Shown here one piece after another: positions 21,248-32,964 of a stretch of 64,000 nt of DNA. The translations under genes and the position numbers were made by a program. The stretch comes from Lepas anatifera. Taxonomy: Eukaryota; Arthropoda; Thecostraca; Lepadidae. The DNA is taken from positions 434,001 to 498,000 of the forward strand of contig JAOTON010000770.1 in assembly GCA_034440635.1 (NCBI GenBank), written 5' to 3'. The notes under the pieces are model-generated. The model was not told the origin of the DNA, ran no database searches, and saw nothing but the letters and a program-made list of their open reading frames with translations. Each line of letters begins with the position of its first letter. The first letter of the stretch is position 1.

Positions 21248-23857
21248 AGGGTGGAGTGGTAAATACCAAAGTCAGAATTGAGCTAGAAAATCCCCCAAAC
21301 CTAATACTAGGGACAAAAAGAAACAATTAGCCGAAAATACTGAGCACTTTTGAGCAAAAAAGTCCCGCCACGGCAACATTACTTTTTCCGCAATTTAATG
21401 AATATAGCCTATACTCAGCCGAGCCGACACTTGTCAAAGTCCTGTACTTGTATTTGCAATTAAGCACCACAACATTTTATGACGTCTGAGGACATGAAGT
21501 GACCGTCTCTACTGTCCCACCATCCGCCTGGTTCTTACGCCCATCTGCTTTAGAGTCACCTGGAAGGTGTTGTATTCGATGGTGGACCTGTGGTTTCTCC
21601 GGCCCAGCAGACTTCAGAGCCTCGCCGAATTCCCGGGGTGTTTTCTGTTTCCTTTTACCACTCTCAGGAACAGTGGTTTGGATCCTAAATATTGGATCAG
21701 TCATGGGGAGAAGTATGGAGTCTCGAGCATGCTGCAGTTCAACCTTCATTCTCTTCATCCTCTGTTTGTCTCCCATATTTTCCTTGGCGAGGTACTCCTC
21801 CACCTCTCGCTCATCCGTAAAGGGTCCCTCTTCCGACTTCAGGAAATCATGAGTGTCCAGTCTTTTGATTTCCTTTTGTTTTGAAACTTCCTGCTTCTCA
21901 CCGGAACCCTTTGCCTTCTTCTCCTTCATGGCCTCACTTCATTCCATCCTTAACTCCTTTACCTTCTCCAACTCCTCCTTTCACCCTCTAAAGTCCACTG
22001 GCTTATTGTCTCTGAGTGACTGCGTCTTTTTCAGAACGATCAACCTGCTGACAGCCTTCAGGTGCTTCAGGTGCTGTAGCCTGTAGTCTACCAAACCACA
22101 GCTCCTCTCCATGCCGATATTCGTCACCACAGTATCATCGATGTTCTCACTGCTCCATCACAGGTTACTGAGCGGGATACTGCTCCTCATCAATACCATA
22201 GTCCTTCCTTTGCCTCGCTAGCACCAGCCTCATCTCCACCATGGTAAGGTTTGCCAGTGCCACCACCTCTTCCTTGTACAGTCTTGCATGTTCCACCACC
22301 ACCTCCACTACCTCCTGGGTGTAACTTTCCTTCATGGTATTTAAGAGCCCCTCGCTTACACCAGCCAGCTCTGGCTTGTCGCACAGGAAGAGGTCTGTCT
22401 CCACCGGCCTCTCCATGCTCTGATACATCTCTTTGAAGAAAAACTTCAGACTGGAGTGGGTTGCGCCCTGCTGGATGATCCTGGAGTAGAACGACTCCAC
22501 CAAGTGAAAGCCGAGGGTGGCCCAGACCACGAGCACTGGCTTAAAGTAGGGCAGTACCATGACCTCCCTCACAAGGCAAGCCCGGCGGCTGTTGATGTCA
22601 GGGAAGTCATCCAGGAAGTTACTGATATTCTCATAGTTGTAAAGGGCGATGGCTGCTGCCCTGGACAGCAGTCCAAACATTGCATCCTTGTAGGCGAAGA
22701 GGTGCCGGGTGCTCCAACCCCCTTTTCTTGAGGTAGACCATGAGCTGTCCATGTCTGTTCCATGGTTTGTGGCTGTACTCAGGAGTAACCAGCCGTAGCA
22801 TAATGTCAAGTGCCTGGCCGGCGATACTGGAGTTTTTCGTGTCGTAGTCGATGTCGACCATGAATGACATCACCACCTCTTCCATCTTCATCCCCGCCTC
22901 CACGTTCCTCGTGACCTTATTCATCCCCGAGGAGAAGCTCAGAGTGGTGTGGGTGTTGCCGAAGACCTGCCTGGTGGGGGGCTTCCAGGTCATACAGCTC
23001 TGTCAGCAATGGTGGAATCCCCTTGTTGTGCTCTGTGCTGTCCGTCATGTGGACGTCTACCATGTGGTAGACCTCCCTGGGAGTCAACCCCTCCCTGGCC
23101 GCCAGCGCCTGCATCTCCATGTTCATCTGCAAGGCTATGTCAGGTTTGACATGCTTTTTCAATTTCCACCTTATTTTTGTATTGACGACCAAACGTTTAG
23201 TGATATGGCCAAAATATTTATTCTCGGAATTTGGGGAGAACCATGCCCACATTGCCCACACAGAGCTGCCTGAGATCGACGCCTTTCAAATTTTCACAAT
23301 ATGAATGATTAATTTCACCAGGGGTCGAAAATTCTACAATTTTGGCATTCTAACTGGTGACAACTCAAGGCGGGCAAGGTGACAAAAACTATCCGATATG
23401 TTTGCTCCAGACAAATACCCTAACAAATCGCCGGAACTAACACCCATAATTTTAGCTCGCAATGTTTTTGAATCAATAGAATGGTCCAGGGGTGTCCATT
23501 GGTATCCTACTAAGGCAAAAGCTGCCACATTTTGCGGCTTGGGCTGGTAACACATTTATGATTTGAGATTTACAATGGTGACACACTGAACACTTTTTTG
23601 GCCCCTGAATTTCACTTCTAATGCTTGTTTGGTGAAGAAAACAAGTGTATGATAAAAGTCTTTCATATGGCTCTAGGACGTGCCGGGTAAAGTTTGATGA
23701 TTTCATGAAAAAGTAATGCTGCCGTGGCCGGACTTTTTTGCTCAAAAGGACCCAGTATTCTCGGTGAATGATTTGTTTTGTCCCTAGTATCAGGTTTGAG
23801 GGGTTTTAAGCCCAATTTTGGCGTTTGACCTTCCCCTAGCATTTAACACCCCACCCT
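21248..23857 (-). mobile_element. 2.6-kb DNA transposon with long TIRs and 8-bp target duplication
   Basis: The left end (21248-21387) and the right end (23708-23857) are inverted repeats of 140-150 bp. Both start AGGGTGG and share, for example, ATACTAGGGACAAAA and CTTTTGAGCAAAAAAGTCC in inverse order. The flanks are ATTGTATT (21240-21247) and ATTGTATA (23858-23865), a 7-of-8 match, which supports an 8-bp target-site duplication. Inside, on the minus strand, lies a decayed gene (see 21477-23261). An 8-bp duplication is shared by hAT, P and Merlin-like elements, but the TIRs are longer than is usual for hAT and I cannot assign the superfamily. It sits in intron 3 of the plus-strand kinase copy. 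Confidence 0.8.
21477..23261 (-). pseudogene. Decayed gene of an unrecognised transposon protein
   Basis: The coding trace runs on the minus strand through several frames: 23261-22917, 22993-22631, 22809-22165, then, after two stops at about 21,940-21,985, 21929-21477. Coherent protein sequence passes from one frame to the next. It includes LTPREVYHMVDVHMTD, NTHTTLSFSSGMNKV, AGQALDIMLRLVTPEYSHKP, ACLVREVMVLPYFKPVLVVW, FYSRIIQQGATHSSL and VVALANLTMVEMRLVLARQR. A charged, helix-forming C-terminus rich in Lys and Glu (EKKAKGSGEKQEVSKQKEIK) follows. I do not recognise a named domain. Its central place between the TIRs suggests a transposase, and no DDE triad can be assigned by eye. It has at least three frame breaks and two stops, so this copy is dead. 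Confidence 0.65.
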
Positions 23858-23967
23858 ATTGTATATTGGTAATTTGCGCCCTGGTGTTTATAATTTATTG
23901 TATTGCATAAGAGAGACTTGTGAAATATTTTCTCCGAATAAAAAGAAAAAAAAACAAGACATGCCAC

Positions 23968-24175
23968 CTTAAAAGATTTTGGCAGTGACGTCACTTTGCT
24001 TGCACTGGTGACCTGATCTAAGATGACCCAACCTTAAAATTTTTGGGAAAGATGAGAAATTACTCAAGGATAAGTTGTGCTAAGTACAGCGGCGCTTCGC
24101 GCTGCCATTTTTGGTACCTCCGGAAAAAACCGAAGGGGTGTTCAAACGAACCCCTCCCACTGGGGCGAGGATTAA
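23968..24175 (-). mobile_element. Fragment of a TTAA-bounded element
   Basis: The right edge is GGGGCGAGGATTAA (ending 24175). Just inside are ACCCCTCCCACTGGGG and a GGGGTGTTCAAAC motif that matches the ends of the element at 50638-52023. The left limit is uncertain. It is best read as one end of a related element left in intron 3, about 230 bp upstream of the terminal kinase exon. Confidence 0.45.
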
Positions 24176-24406
24176 GCCCAATTTTTGGCTCAATATCTTG
24201 TACATGCAGCCCTACTCTTAACCTATAACTAGAAAACCTTTTTTGTTCTACCATAGACAAAAAACTGAGCACTTTCGCAGGTATATAATAATTGCAAATA
24301 GCCCTCAGTGCAGTAAATCTCACAAATGCACAGATCACAAACTTACCAGCACCATTCTGGCGTTTGGCAGCTTGTTCTGACGGCCCGCTGTTTGTGTCTG
24401 TTGCAG

Positions 24407-27400
24407 GGATCGGATCTCCGCCGTGGAGTCGCTGCAGCATCGCTGGCTGCAGCCGGCAGTCTCTCCCTCAGCCCCGCCCACTCTCAGCACCTTCCTGTCG
24501 GTGCCATCTGCCGTACAGCTGGCTACGGACACCTACCAGCCAGGCATCCTCCGGCGCTCCATCTCCAAGAGCCGCGAGGTACTCTCCGTCAAGGTCAGCA
24601 GGAGCAACCTCAAGAAGAACATCTCCAAGTCGCGTGACCGTCTATGTGACATGAAGTTCGGCGTGGCCAAGTCGGCGAGCGTGGACCAGTTTCCGCTGAC
24701 GCTGCGGGCGAGCATGTCACGCCTGCCGGACGCCGGCGGCGGTCGCCCTCCTTGGAGGGGGTGGTGGTGTGCTCTGCACCGCACCCTCGCCCAACACCTT
24801 CCAGGTGCGAGACCAGTACCAGAATCAGGTAGCAGCGATGCTTGGTGGAGGCAGTCCTGACACAGAGGGTGTTACAACCCCGGTGTTTGTACGTCAAAAC
24901 AGCCAGCGAGGCCGCAAAAAGTGCTCTGCTCCGCAGATGGAGGCAGCAGTCGGGCGGTCTTCGCTACGCCAGCAGGGGAGAAAGAAGAACTCGGACTCAG
25001 CTCTGATACGACGCAGCTGCGAGCATGTGAATCTTTCACTCAAGGAACCAGTTCCAGACACAATTGTCCATCGGGACAGACCAGAGCCTGTTGCCTCTAT
25101 TGACGGAAGTCATGCCTCCAATGAAACAATTTTGCCTCTCAGTCAAGACAATAGGAACCCCAATGTTCCCTTTACTGCGTCTGAAAGTCATGAAAATGTT
25201 TTCGCCAGGCTCTACAGAGGCGGTAAAAAGAAACTGTGATGAACACACAACAAGTCAACGGGGATATTGTGGAAATAGACACCGAAAATCCCACCTTTCA
25301 CCGTCCAGGAGAAGAAAAAGATCATCAAGGCGATGAGGAGAAACCTAAAACCAAGCCATCTATTCCCAAAAAACCAGTCAAGCAAGGTAGTTCTACTACG
25401 GTAGGGAAACCACATGAAAACGAAAAAGAAAACTCGAAGCCTAACAATGAAGAGGGATGCTCGTTGGCACCTATTTTCATCGAATATTGTATGGATGTCG
25501 ATCGGAATGCAAAGTTAGACTTGGATCCAGCACTTCTTGATATGTCGCAAAGCGGCGAAAGCCCCCAGGTAGAGACAGGTGGGTGTCTTCCCTACCAGAC
25601 GGAAACTCTGAGGCAGAAACCAGTTCAGCATGCTCCAGAATGTCACATTGTTGACTGTTGGCCAGAAAGAAGTCAGATTTTAACTGCGGCGGTGCAGCAT
25701 AAAGCAAATGCCAGTCCGGTTATCCAAAAACCGGTTCCCCCACCGCGCAAAGTTCTGAAGTCGAAATCAGCCTCGGAGGTGCACCTGGCACTGGAGCAGC
25801 CCACAGAAATAAGACTGGAAAGGGGTCATTCAGCGACTCCTCAAAGGCATCAGTACCAGAAGTCAAAATCCTATCATGACTTGGTATCAAAAGTGTTCTC
25901 AGAAACACCATTAGAGGAGTGGAAACTTATCACTGAAGACACCCTGATTCAAGTCAAGCAAGAACCACATCATATAATGAAGAAAGCAATCCCTGTTCAA
26001 ACAAAGCGGGATCAACAAAACCCGCTTACAGGAGCGCAACTCTCAAAAACGCTTCCAAGGCCTAGTCAAAAATTCTCGAATCGTAAAATAATTGTGGAAG
26101 AACCAGAAAAAGAGGGCCCCGAACAAAACAAACCACTGAAGAACCAGCAATGGACTTGGCCGGCACTGCAGCAGCCAAAACCAAGCCTGCCTCCAAAGCC
26201 TAGCCAGTCAAACCGGGCTCCTTCTGTGGTTGTGGCAGAACCTTCGGTGGCAACCACTGAGACCAGCAGCTCAGCAATTCTCAGCCTCCAGAAGAAAGAA
26301 AACAAAACACTGCATCACAGCAGTTCCAAAATCTCACTACAGCTTCAACAAGCTCCGCAGCAGCCTCCAGAGACTGTCGTAAGCCGACGGTTCCCTCACG
26401 CACTTGCGAATCCTTCACACGGTATGGCAGTCTGCGCCGTCGCAAAGTCACAATGGCGCATCCCCACTCTGGCCCCAGCCAGCAGCCGTCCAGTACAGCG
26501 CCATCTGTCACCTCAGAGAACCCACCTACAGCCTCACATCGGCGTCAGGCGTCAGCACCTGTGGAGGTCCTGAGCTGTGTCTCAGCCAAGGAGCGTGTGC
26601 AGGCCTCTCACGTCCGCCAGAGGTCGGCACCAGTCCAGATGGAGCTGGCGGCGCCCAGCCGTCACGCCGCGCCGTCAGATACACCGCGTGCTGTGCAAAA
26701 GCACCGATCCATGGACGCACTGAAAGGATGCGAGGGAACCGTGCAGAAAGTCAGAGGCCGAACGACATCGGAGCAAGGCATCAGCACGGATCATACACTG
26801 TGTAGAAAGGCCTCTGGTTCGACTAAGGTGCTGGGACACGATGGAAGTTTCCCTCTGAACGATCGTGCCGAAACGCCCGCCCGTGCAAAGATGAAGGACC
26901 AAGGAACAAACACGGAGCCGCAGAGCTCACCTGAATATTCCTCACAACAGGAGAAACATCATGTAGGTGTCAACACCGAGCCTCCGGCCGAAAGGTGTGA
27001 AATCGGTGTCAACACTGACAACTGCCGACGCGTGGCCTCCATTCAGAACGAGCGGATAGTGTGGGAGCATTTGGAGCCGCCCTCCGCTAACCAGCAAATT
27101 CAACCCCAGACTGCATCGCGCCAAAACTCGGAGAAGCACGACTCTTTTCAGGAAGCTGGTAACCAGCCGTTTGTTCGCGGATCGGCTCCTCGCTCCAGCC
27201 GGCGCGATGCCTACCGGAGACCCAGCCGCCCGATTCAAGCGCCACCTGTCCGCACCAGCTCCGAGGGCGAAGGCCGGAAATCACGCACACCACCCACCAG
27301 TCCAACAGAAAACAGCCGACTTCTCCTGAGGAAATCCTCCACAGATGAGGATGTGAGACATCTTCTGAGCGGGCCTCGCGATGAGAAGCTCTCCTGCGGG

Positions 27401-27883
27401 CCGCCAGCCTTCTCCAGTACTGCAAGCCGGCTGCAGCGACCTGCATCGCTTCACCAGCGCTCTGGATCCCTCACCAGCGACCTGGGCAGTAGCAGCGACG
27501 GTGGCAGCGAGACCTGCATCGTCGTCAGCTTTGAGGAGCGCTCGCCAGAACCGAACGGCAGCAAGCTGTTGAGGCCGGTAACGACCAGGATGCCGGAGCG
27601 GCGAACCTGTGCCACCGCGGCTGCGCCCAGCCCCCGTACACAAGTACTGAGACAGAACAGCCGAGCTCTGAGCGCGGCTGGTAATCAGAGAGTCAGCTCG
27701 GAGGAGCGCCTGCCCCAGAAGGCGACTGGTGACGCGGTGTCTCGTGCAGTCAGCAGGTTTCAGTCTCTAGCCCGCCAGGCTCGTCCCAAGAAGCCGGGGG
27801 TGGCGTTCGGCCGGTCGGCGAGCATGCGGGAGAAGCACGGTACCAGGCCTGCCAGTCTGGTTGCCGGGAGTCCGTGGGTGTAA
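24407..27883 (+). CDS. Drak: Drak-like kinase copy 1, terminal exon with frame breaks
   Basis: This exon starts after CTGTTGCAG, completes the split Arg codon and finishes the kinase domain with DRISAVESLQHRWLQP. It then encodes a long Ser/Arg-rich tail with RRSISKSRE, SRSNLKKNISKSRDRLCDM and ASVDQFPLTLRASMSRLPD, all shared with the paralogue. The tail holds many RxxS sites and ends with RKSSTDEDVRHLL, DAVSRAVSRF and a stop at 27881-27883. The frame breaks three times: at a G5 run (24757-24761; the paralogue has four), near an A5 run (25225-25229), and between about 26,330 and 26,400. The open frames are 24407-24860, 24769-25239, 25236-26573 and 26453-27883. They read as one ~1,150-residue tail, so I annotate a single exon; either sequence errors or early decay could explain the breaks. 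Confidence 0.7.
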
Positions 27884-28020
27884 ATGTTGTGTGTGAAATT
27901 ACGGCTCATCGCTTGTGTATGCGTGTGTGATTTCAATGTTTGCCGATATTTTCCGTCCGGTGAATGCATTAGTGCGGGGCATTTTGAACACAGCGTCAAG
28001 AGGATGCTTCTCAATGACTT

Positions 28021-28110
28021 GGTTGTGAGCTTCGAATGAATTTTGGTTGTGAGCTTTGGACGACTTTTGGTTGTGAGATTGGGATGAATTTTGGTTGTGA
28101 GCTTTGAAAG
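28021..28110. repeat. 24-bp tandem repeat, four units
   Basis: GGTTGTGAG recurs at 28021, 28045, 28069 and 28093, exactly 24 bp apart, followed by variable CTTTGGATGAATTTT-like sequence. It lies in the probable 3' UTR. Confidence 0.8.
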
Positions 28111-28709
28111 TCACACAAGGGTAAGAGTGCTGTGGTCGCATCTGGCTGTGTCTGCATTGACAATACGGCAAAAATGCAACACGACGATTATTTGCTGAGC
28201 GAGCCATTCACAGGTAACCATTTTTGGTGCGTGAAAAGTTGTTTGTGCGGTGTGCAGTTGTTTTTTAAGATTCTGCGGGAAGGCTTCAACAGGGTTTTTC
28301 TTGGAGATAAGTGATTGCATTCTTAGTCGTAGTGATTGTCTCGTTGTTCTTTTAAAAAGAAGAGTGTTAATGAAATACCTTACAAATATTTTGGTCCGAA
28401 GATTATGAACAGTGGATTTTTCTAAAAGGCATTTTTCATATGGAGCAGAAACAAATTTAATACTTTACGGCACATTTTGTGTCAGTATAAATGTAATGCG
28501 ATGATATATAATGACGTAAGTGCCAACCTGGCGAAATTTTCTCGGGAAATAACTTCTAAGTTCCATTTACCTACCTACTTATTTAACAATACACATTCGA
28601 AGTGTAACAACAATCTAACACAGATCGCTGCCATATGGGTCGGCTGGTTGCAATGTGCGTGTCGAGGAAATATCTTAAGCGCAACAAGTTTTACACGCCT
28701 AAGATTATG

Positions 28710-28715
28710 AATAAA
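28710..28715 (+). terminator. Candidate polyadenylation signal of Drak-like copy 1
   Basis: AATAAA lies about 830 bp after the stop codon in AT-rich sequence. This hexamer occurs often by chance, so the call is tentative. Confidence 0.3.
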
Positions 28716-29362
28716 CGAATGACGAAAGTAATGACTTTATTTTTCCATAACCCAGGCGTTGTATAGCGGGTGCAGCTGCAGCCATTGATAAGGCCAACCT
28801 TTTGCGATAGCTCCGATATTTCCAATGATATGAATGTTTAATAGCACCTGTATATACGCAGAGATGGTTTCTGTGTTTCTGCAGAGAGCTTATGTGTTTG
28901 CTATTTATTTTGTTCTTCTTTATGTTTGCTCCTATTTTAGGAATTGGTGTACTTTTTCTTTCTTCTCTCTCCATGGATACCTATCGTTGTGATTTATTTA
29001 TTATTCCATGCAGCCACAGATGCTGCTGCCAAAACCATAGATGACGCCGAGACCTTGCGAAAAGGAGAGAATACGTTTTCGTGGTAATAATTGAAACTCG
29101 GAAGCTTGTGTCAGCATCAAAGGCCAGAAAGATGGGACAAAACATGGGCCAAAATAAACGGAAACTCATCCAAAATAAATTAATGTTACTTTGGTTAACA
29201 AATTCTCATGTTAATATTCAAGTCACCAAGGGTTAAGGGAAGGCCCAATTACGGAAATGACGTTTGCATAGAAAAACCCCCTTATCGCAAACCCTAAGAT
29301 GGTTAACCACATTTTTCCAACGGTATTCCAAAATAGCTTAACTTATATTTCAATTGTATCCT
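28716..29362. other. Intergenic sequence with no recognised feature
   Basis: AT-rich sequence without a convincing frame, repeat end or RNA gene. Confidence 0.45.
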
Positions 29363-29939
29363 TTAACACGCGCATTGATGAAGGGCGGGTACCCGCCCCC
29401 TCGGGTTTTTTCGCGGTAGCATAAAAACAGAGGCGCGTAGCGCCGCTGTACTTGGCGTACCTTTTGCCTGATCATTTTCACAAATTTTGTCAAAACTTTA
29501 AGGTTTTTTATTGTGACTGCATTAGATTCGCCGTGTCCTTGCGGTTCTAATGATATGCATTTTGCCTAAGTTGACCTTGACCTGACCTCAGGTCAGGTCA
29601 AATCTCATATTTGACCTAGCAAGGTCATATTGTATATCATTAGATTCGGCTTGCTGCGAGGATTCGAAGAGTTCAAATCTGTTTGCTCTATCTTTACTTG
29701 TTCAGATGTACTGACTGAAAACCTTCATTTACATGTTATCCCTATTACAGCATGTATTGACGTCTAGTGACCTCAAATGTGACCTTAAAAATGGTTCAAA
29801 TATTTGCCATGGAGAAGTGGATGGGCTACCCAGCACCGTTTACCGTTTTTCGCTATTGGTTTCTGAGATCTTAGGGGGGCAGGTACCCGCCCCCCATCAA
29901 AGCTAAGGTGGCTCAGACCCCCGTCAATGAGCGTGTTAA
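29363..29939 (+). mobile_element. TTAA-bounded MITE, copy 4 (internally deleted)
   Basis: This 577-bp copy has TTAA at both ends and diverged versions of the same termini and internal palindrome. It lacks about 270 bp found in copies 1-3, corresponding to the segment after the left end. It is also more mutated, so it is an older insertion. Its right end touches the 5' edge of the I-like LINE remnant. Confidence 0.8.
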
Positions 29940-32290
29940 CGCTCCGTGTCACATCAAACCCCTGAAGTACTCCAAAACATCATAAACTTAAGAAAATACA
30001 TTCAGACTGCAATATCATGTAGGTTGCGTGGCGCTGCACCTCATGGAAGGCGTGATAGAGGGCTGGGCTGGTACAGGACGGATTCCAAAAAGCTACCGCC
30101 TGGAGTTAAGTACTCCCTATTTGCAGATGATGTCGCTATTTGGAAATCCACTCCGGTCGACACCAGGCGGCGCTGTCAACCAGAATTCAAAACCGCAACT
30201 ACCGAATTGCAGGGTAGTCTCGACGACATCCATACTTGGTGCAATTCAATGGGTCTATCACTCTCGGCCGAGAAGTCATCAGTCGTAGTCTTTGCCAGGC
30301 CAGGTGTGAGGCACGCTGTTCCTCAGCTCCAAATCTCAGGCAAACCCATTGAATGTGCGAAAAGCTTCAAATTCTTAGGCGTCATCCTTGATACCTGCCT
30401 TAGTTTTAACGAGCATGTTACCAAAGTCGTCTCTAGCTGTCAAAAACGAGTCAATATACTCCACATGCTCGGCGGAACAGAGTACGGAGGGGATCGAAAG
30501 ACCCTGATCATGCTCTACAAGTCCTTGATCCGGCCCATACTTGAGTATAATTCGTTCGTCTTTGACTCAACGAACAACACTAATAAACTAAAGCTAGAGC
30601 GCATCCAAAACGCTCAAGTACTGGGCAGCCACAGGCGCGCTCAGAGAATCTCCCATCACCAGCTTGTTAGTGGACAGTGGGCTGTGCCCTCTCCAAACAA
30701 GACGCCACTCCCAGCTTATCTCTTACTATATCAAGGTCCAATCTGCCGAAAATCACCCGGCGAAACAATGTTTCGCCCACCCCGGACGTGTATCAAAAAC
30801 CAATCGGACAACCTGGCCTCCATTTAAGAATAGAGTAGCTAAGACCCTGGAAACCCTGAACCTTGTGATCCCAGAAGCCATAGGCAAACCCCCACTCTCC
30901 CGCTTTTGGATTCGCAAACAGCCCAAAGTCGAGTTTCTTTTCACCACACGCAAAGACAACCTCACCACAGAGGAGATCTCCCAGAAATTCTTAGAGTTCC
31001 AGTCTAACAAAACTGGCAAAACCTTCACTTTCACAGACGGCTCTAAAATAGGCGAAAAAGTAGGCCTCGGCATCTGGGGGCAAAATATTTGCCTCCAAAA
31101 ACGACTTCCGGACAACTGCTCAATCTTTACTGCCGAGGCTGTCGCCATTCTAGATACACTAGTCCTGATTAGAACCTTAAATATTAATTCAGCCGTCATC
31201 TGTTCAGACTCTAAAGCTGTCCTGCAAGCTATCAATAACGCAGTCAACCCCAGCCATCACGGCATAGCAGACATCCAGAAGGGTATCGACGATATCCCAG
31301 ATGTCTCTTTTCTTTGGATTCCGGGCCACTGCAAAATTCTCGGAAATGAAAAAGCCGACGAACAGGCCAAAAGTCTCTAGAACTCAGAAAAGTCGCACCT
31401 CTCAAATGGTCTGGAGGCGATAGCAAAGCTCTCCCCCAGAAACATATCCGGAAGTACATCCAAAATGACTGGACCGCTAACCACAGCGCCCATTTATTCC
31501 ATACATCGGCTACTGGCCCAGCTCCAACCAAAACAGTCGTCGGCGTGAGGTCATCCTGACCAGACTCAGAAGCGGACACACCAAATTAAATGCCTATGGG
31601 CGTGTAGGTACCTGTGGTACCTGCTCTGCCATGGAAAATCCCTACCATATCCTCATCGACTGTCCCCAGCACGATGCCCATAGGCAGCCCATGCTAGATT
31701 ATTGCCGCATCAGAAACATCCCAGTAAACCTTTCCACTCTTCTCGGCAATGATCACCCTGAGCTGCTGGACAAGCTCTTTACATTCCTGAAGGTTTCTAG
31801 GCTCGAGAGCTTTATCTGAACGTACGGAAAAAACGTGTATGGTGGCAGGTATTAAAAATACCTGCATCCGAAGAGCACCCCTCATATAAGAAATACCAAT
31901 TACACTATAGACGTCCCCCTGACAAATTTCAACAATAGGTGCTTCAAACTAGGCTTTAACTGTCTGGTCCTAAGGTATGGTAGACTCAGAATAGCTACCA
32001 CCATAGGCAAAAAAAGTTTAACTAACCAACTAACCCTAACTAACCATCCGTTCATGTTTGCTAACCAACTAACCCTTACTTAAGGACTACTTAACTACTA
32101 ACCATATCTAAGACGCACAACTAACCAACTCACACCCCTCCCTAACACTATATATGTTCTATTACCCTTCTCTCTTCCTCTATGCAGCGGCTACCCAGCC
32201 AGAGAGGGTGCTGTAACCTCACCTCCTGTTTGCAGGATAAATACCCGCGGCATCACGTCATGGTGCTTGCGGGTGTTTCTAATTACCCAA
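29940..32290 (+). pseudogene. I-clade-like LINE remnant (RT end, RNase H, zinc knuckle)
   Basis: Coding begins just after the MITE. The first recognisable motif is LPPGVKYSLFADD (FADD box at about 30120-30131), so the endonuclease and most of the RT are missing. The thumb region follows (ECAKSFKFLGVILD, LYKSLIRPILEYNS). In another frame there is an RNase H domain with all its acidic residues: TDGSKIG (Asp at 31036), IFTAEAVA, ICSDSKAV and WIPGHCKILGNEKADEQA. After more frame changes come LTRLRSGHTKLNAYGRVG and a CGTC...H...C knuckle near 31610-31670. RNase H is typical of I-type LINEs. Three or more frame breaks make it dead. The 3' UTR may run to about 32290, but no poly(A) marks the end. 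Confidence 0.82.
32018..32130. repeat. Degenerate CTAAC-rich tract
   Basis: Repeated CTAACCAACTAACCCTAA-type words occur in the probable 3' UTR of the I-like LINE. The repeat is imperfect and differs from the true TTAGG tract at 55520-55582. Confidence 0.6.
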
Positions 32291-32964
32291 AATTATTATT
32301 TTTAAAGGAGGAACTCGGGTAACGTAAGCAGAACGGCCATTCGATAACAAGGAACAAAATAAAAAAACTAATATTTACGCTGGCAATCATCTTCACGTAC
32401 CCTTTTAAATCCTACCTGTGCCCCAGGCTCGGCATCTCTGCCGTAGCAATCCCCTTCCCTCGCAAGTGTTGCTACACTTCGCGACCCATTCCTTGAAATA
32501 AGCTTCGCCCCTTTGTTCTGCGACATTAAAGTAAACACCCCTCCCGGCAAATTCTCCCACACACTTTATTGGCGGGCGAAGGTGCTTTGCACAGAACGCC
32601 TTATAAAAAGCCCTTAACTATAGGACGGACTGTGGTTGCCGGTGCCCACACGCAGTTCCTCCAGTTTCGACTTGCCAACCAGCACAGAACTGTTAAATAG
32701 CACTAGCAGGGGCCAGGGAGATCGGCCCAATCCATTTTTATCTAAATAAAGTACTTTTTAGAAGAACTGGGTAAAAATAAATGTGTTCAAACCAGTGCGG
32801 AAGGCAACAGAGCCCGACGGCTTCTCTAAATAAGTAAAAACTAATCCCGCAAATCACTCCCGGGCCGCCGTACAAGTGTGGTAGTTGGTGCGTTGTTAGC
32901 ATCAAACGTAATCACTTTAAGTCAGCTTTGGTTCTGGAGAAGTAAGTTTCTTGTCAGCGATTGG
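32291..32964. other. Intergenic sequence with no recognised feature
   Basis: No coding frame or element end is convincing in this stretch between the LINE and the next TTAA element. Confidence 0.4.

Larger units (their letters stand above)
27884..28715 (+). other. Probable 3' UTR of Drak-like copy 1
   Basis: This non-coding stretch follows the stop codon. It contains a 24-bp minisatellite (28021-28110) and ends at an AATAAA hexamer (28710-28715), the first good polyadenylation signal I see downstream. The 3' end is inferred. Confidence 0.4.

Noticed and set aside
24407..27883. Three or four separate genes instead of one terminal exon
   Set aside because: The successive frames share the same Ser/Arg-rich style, overlap at the breaks, lack promoters or splice sites, and together match the order of motifs in the paralogue.
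32018..32130. CTAACC-rich tract as telomeric repeat
   Set aside because: The units vary between CTAAC, CCTAAC and CAACTAAC and do not keep a TTAGG register; it is a simple repeat in a LINE tail.
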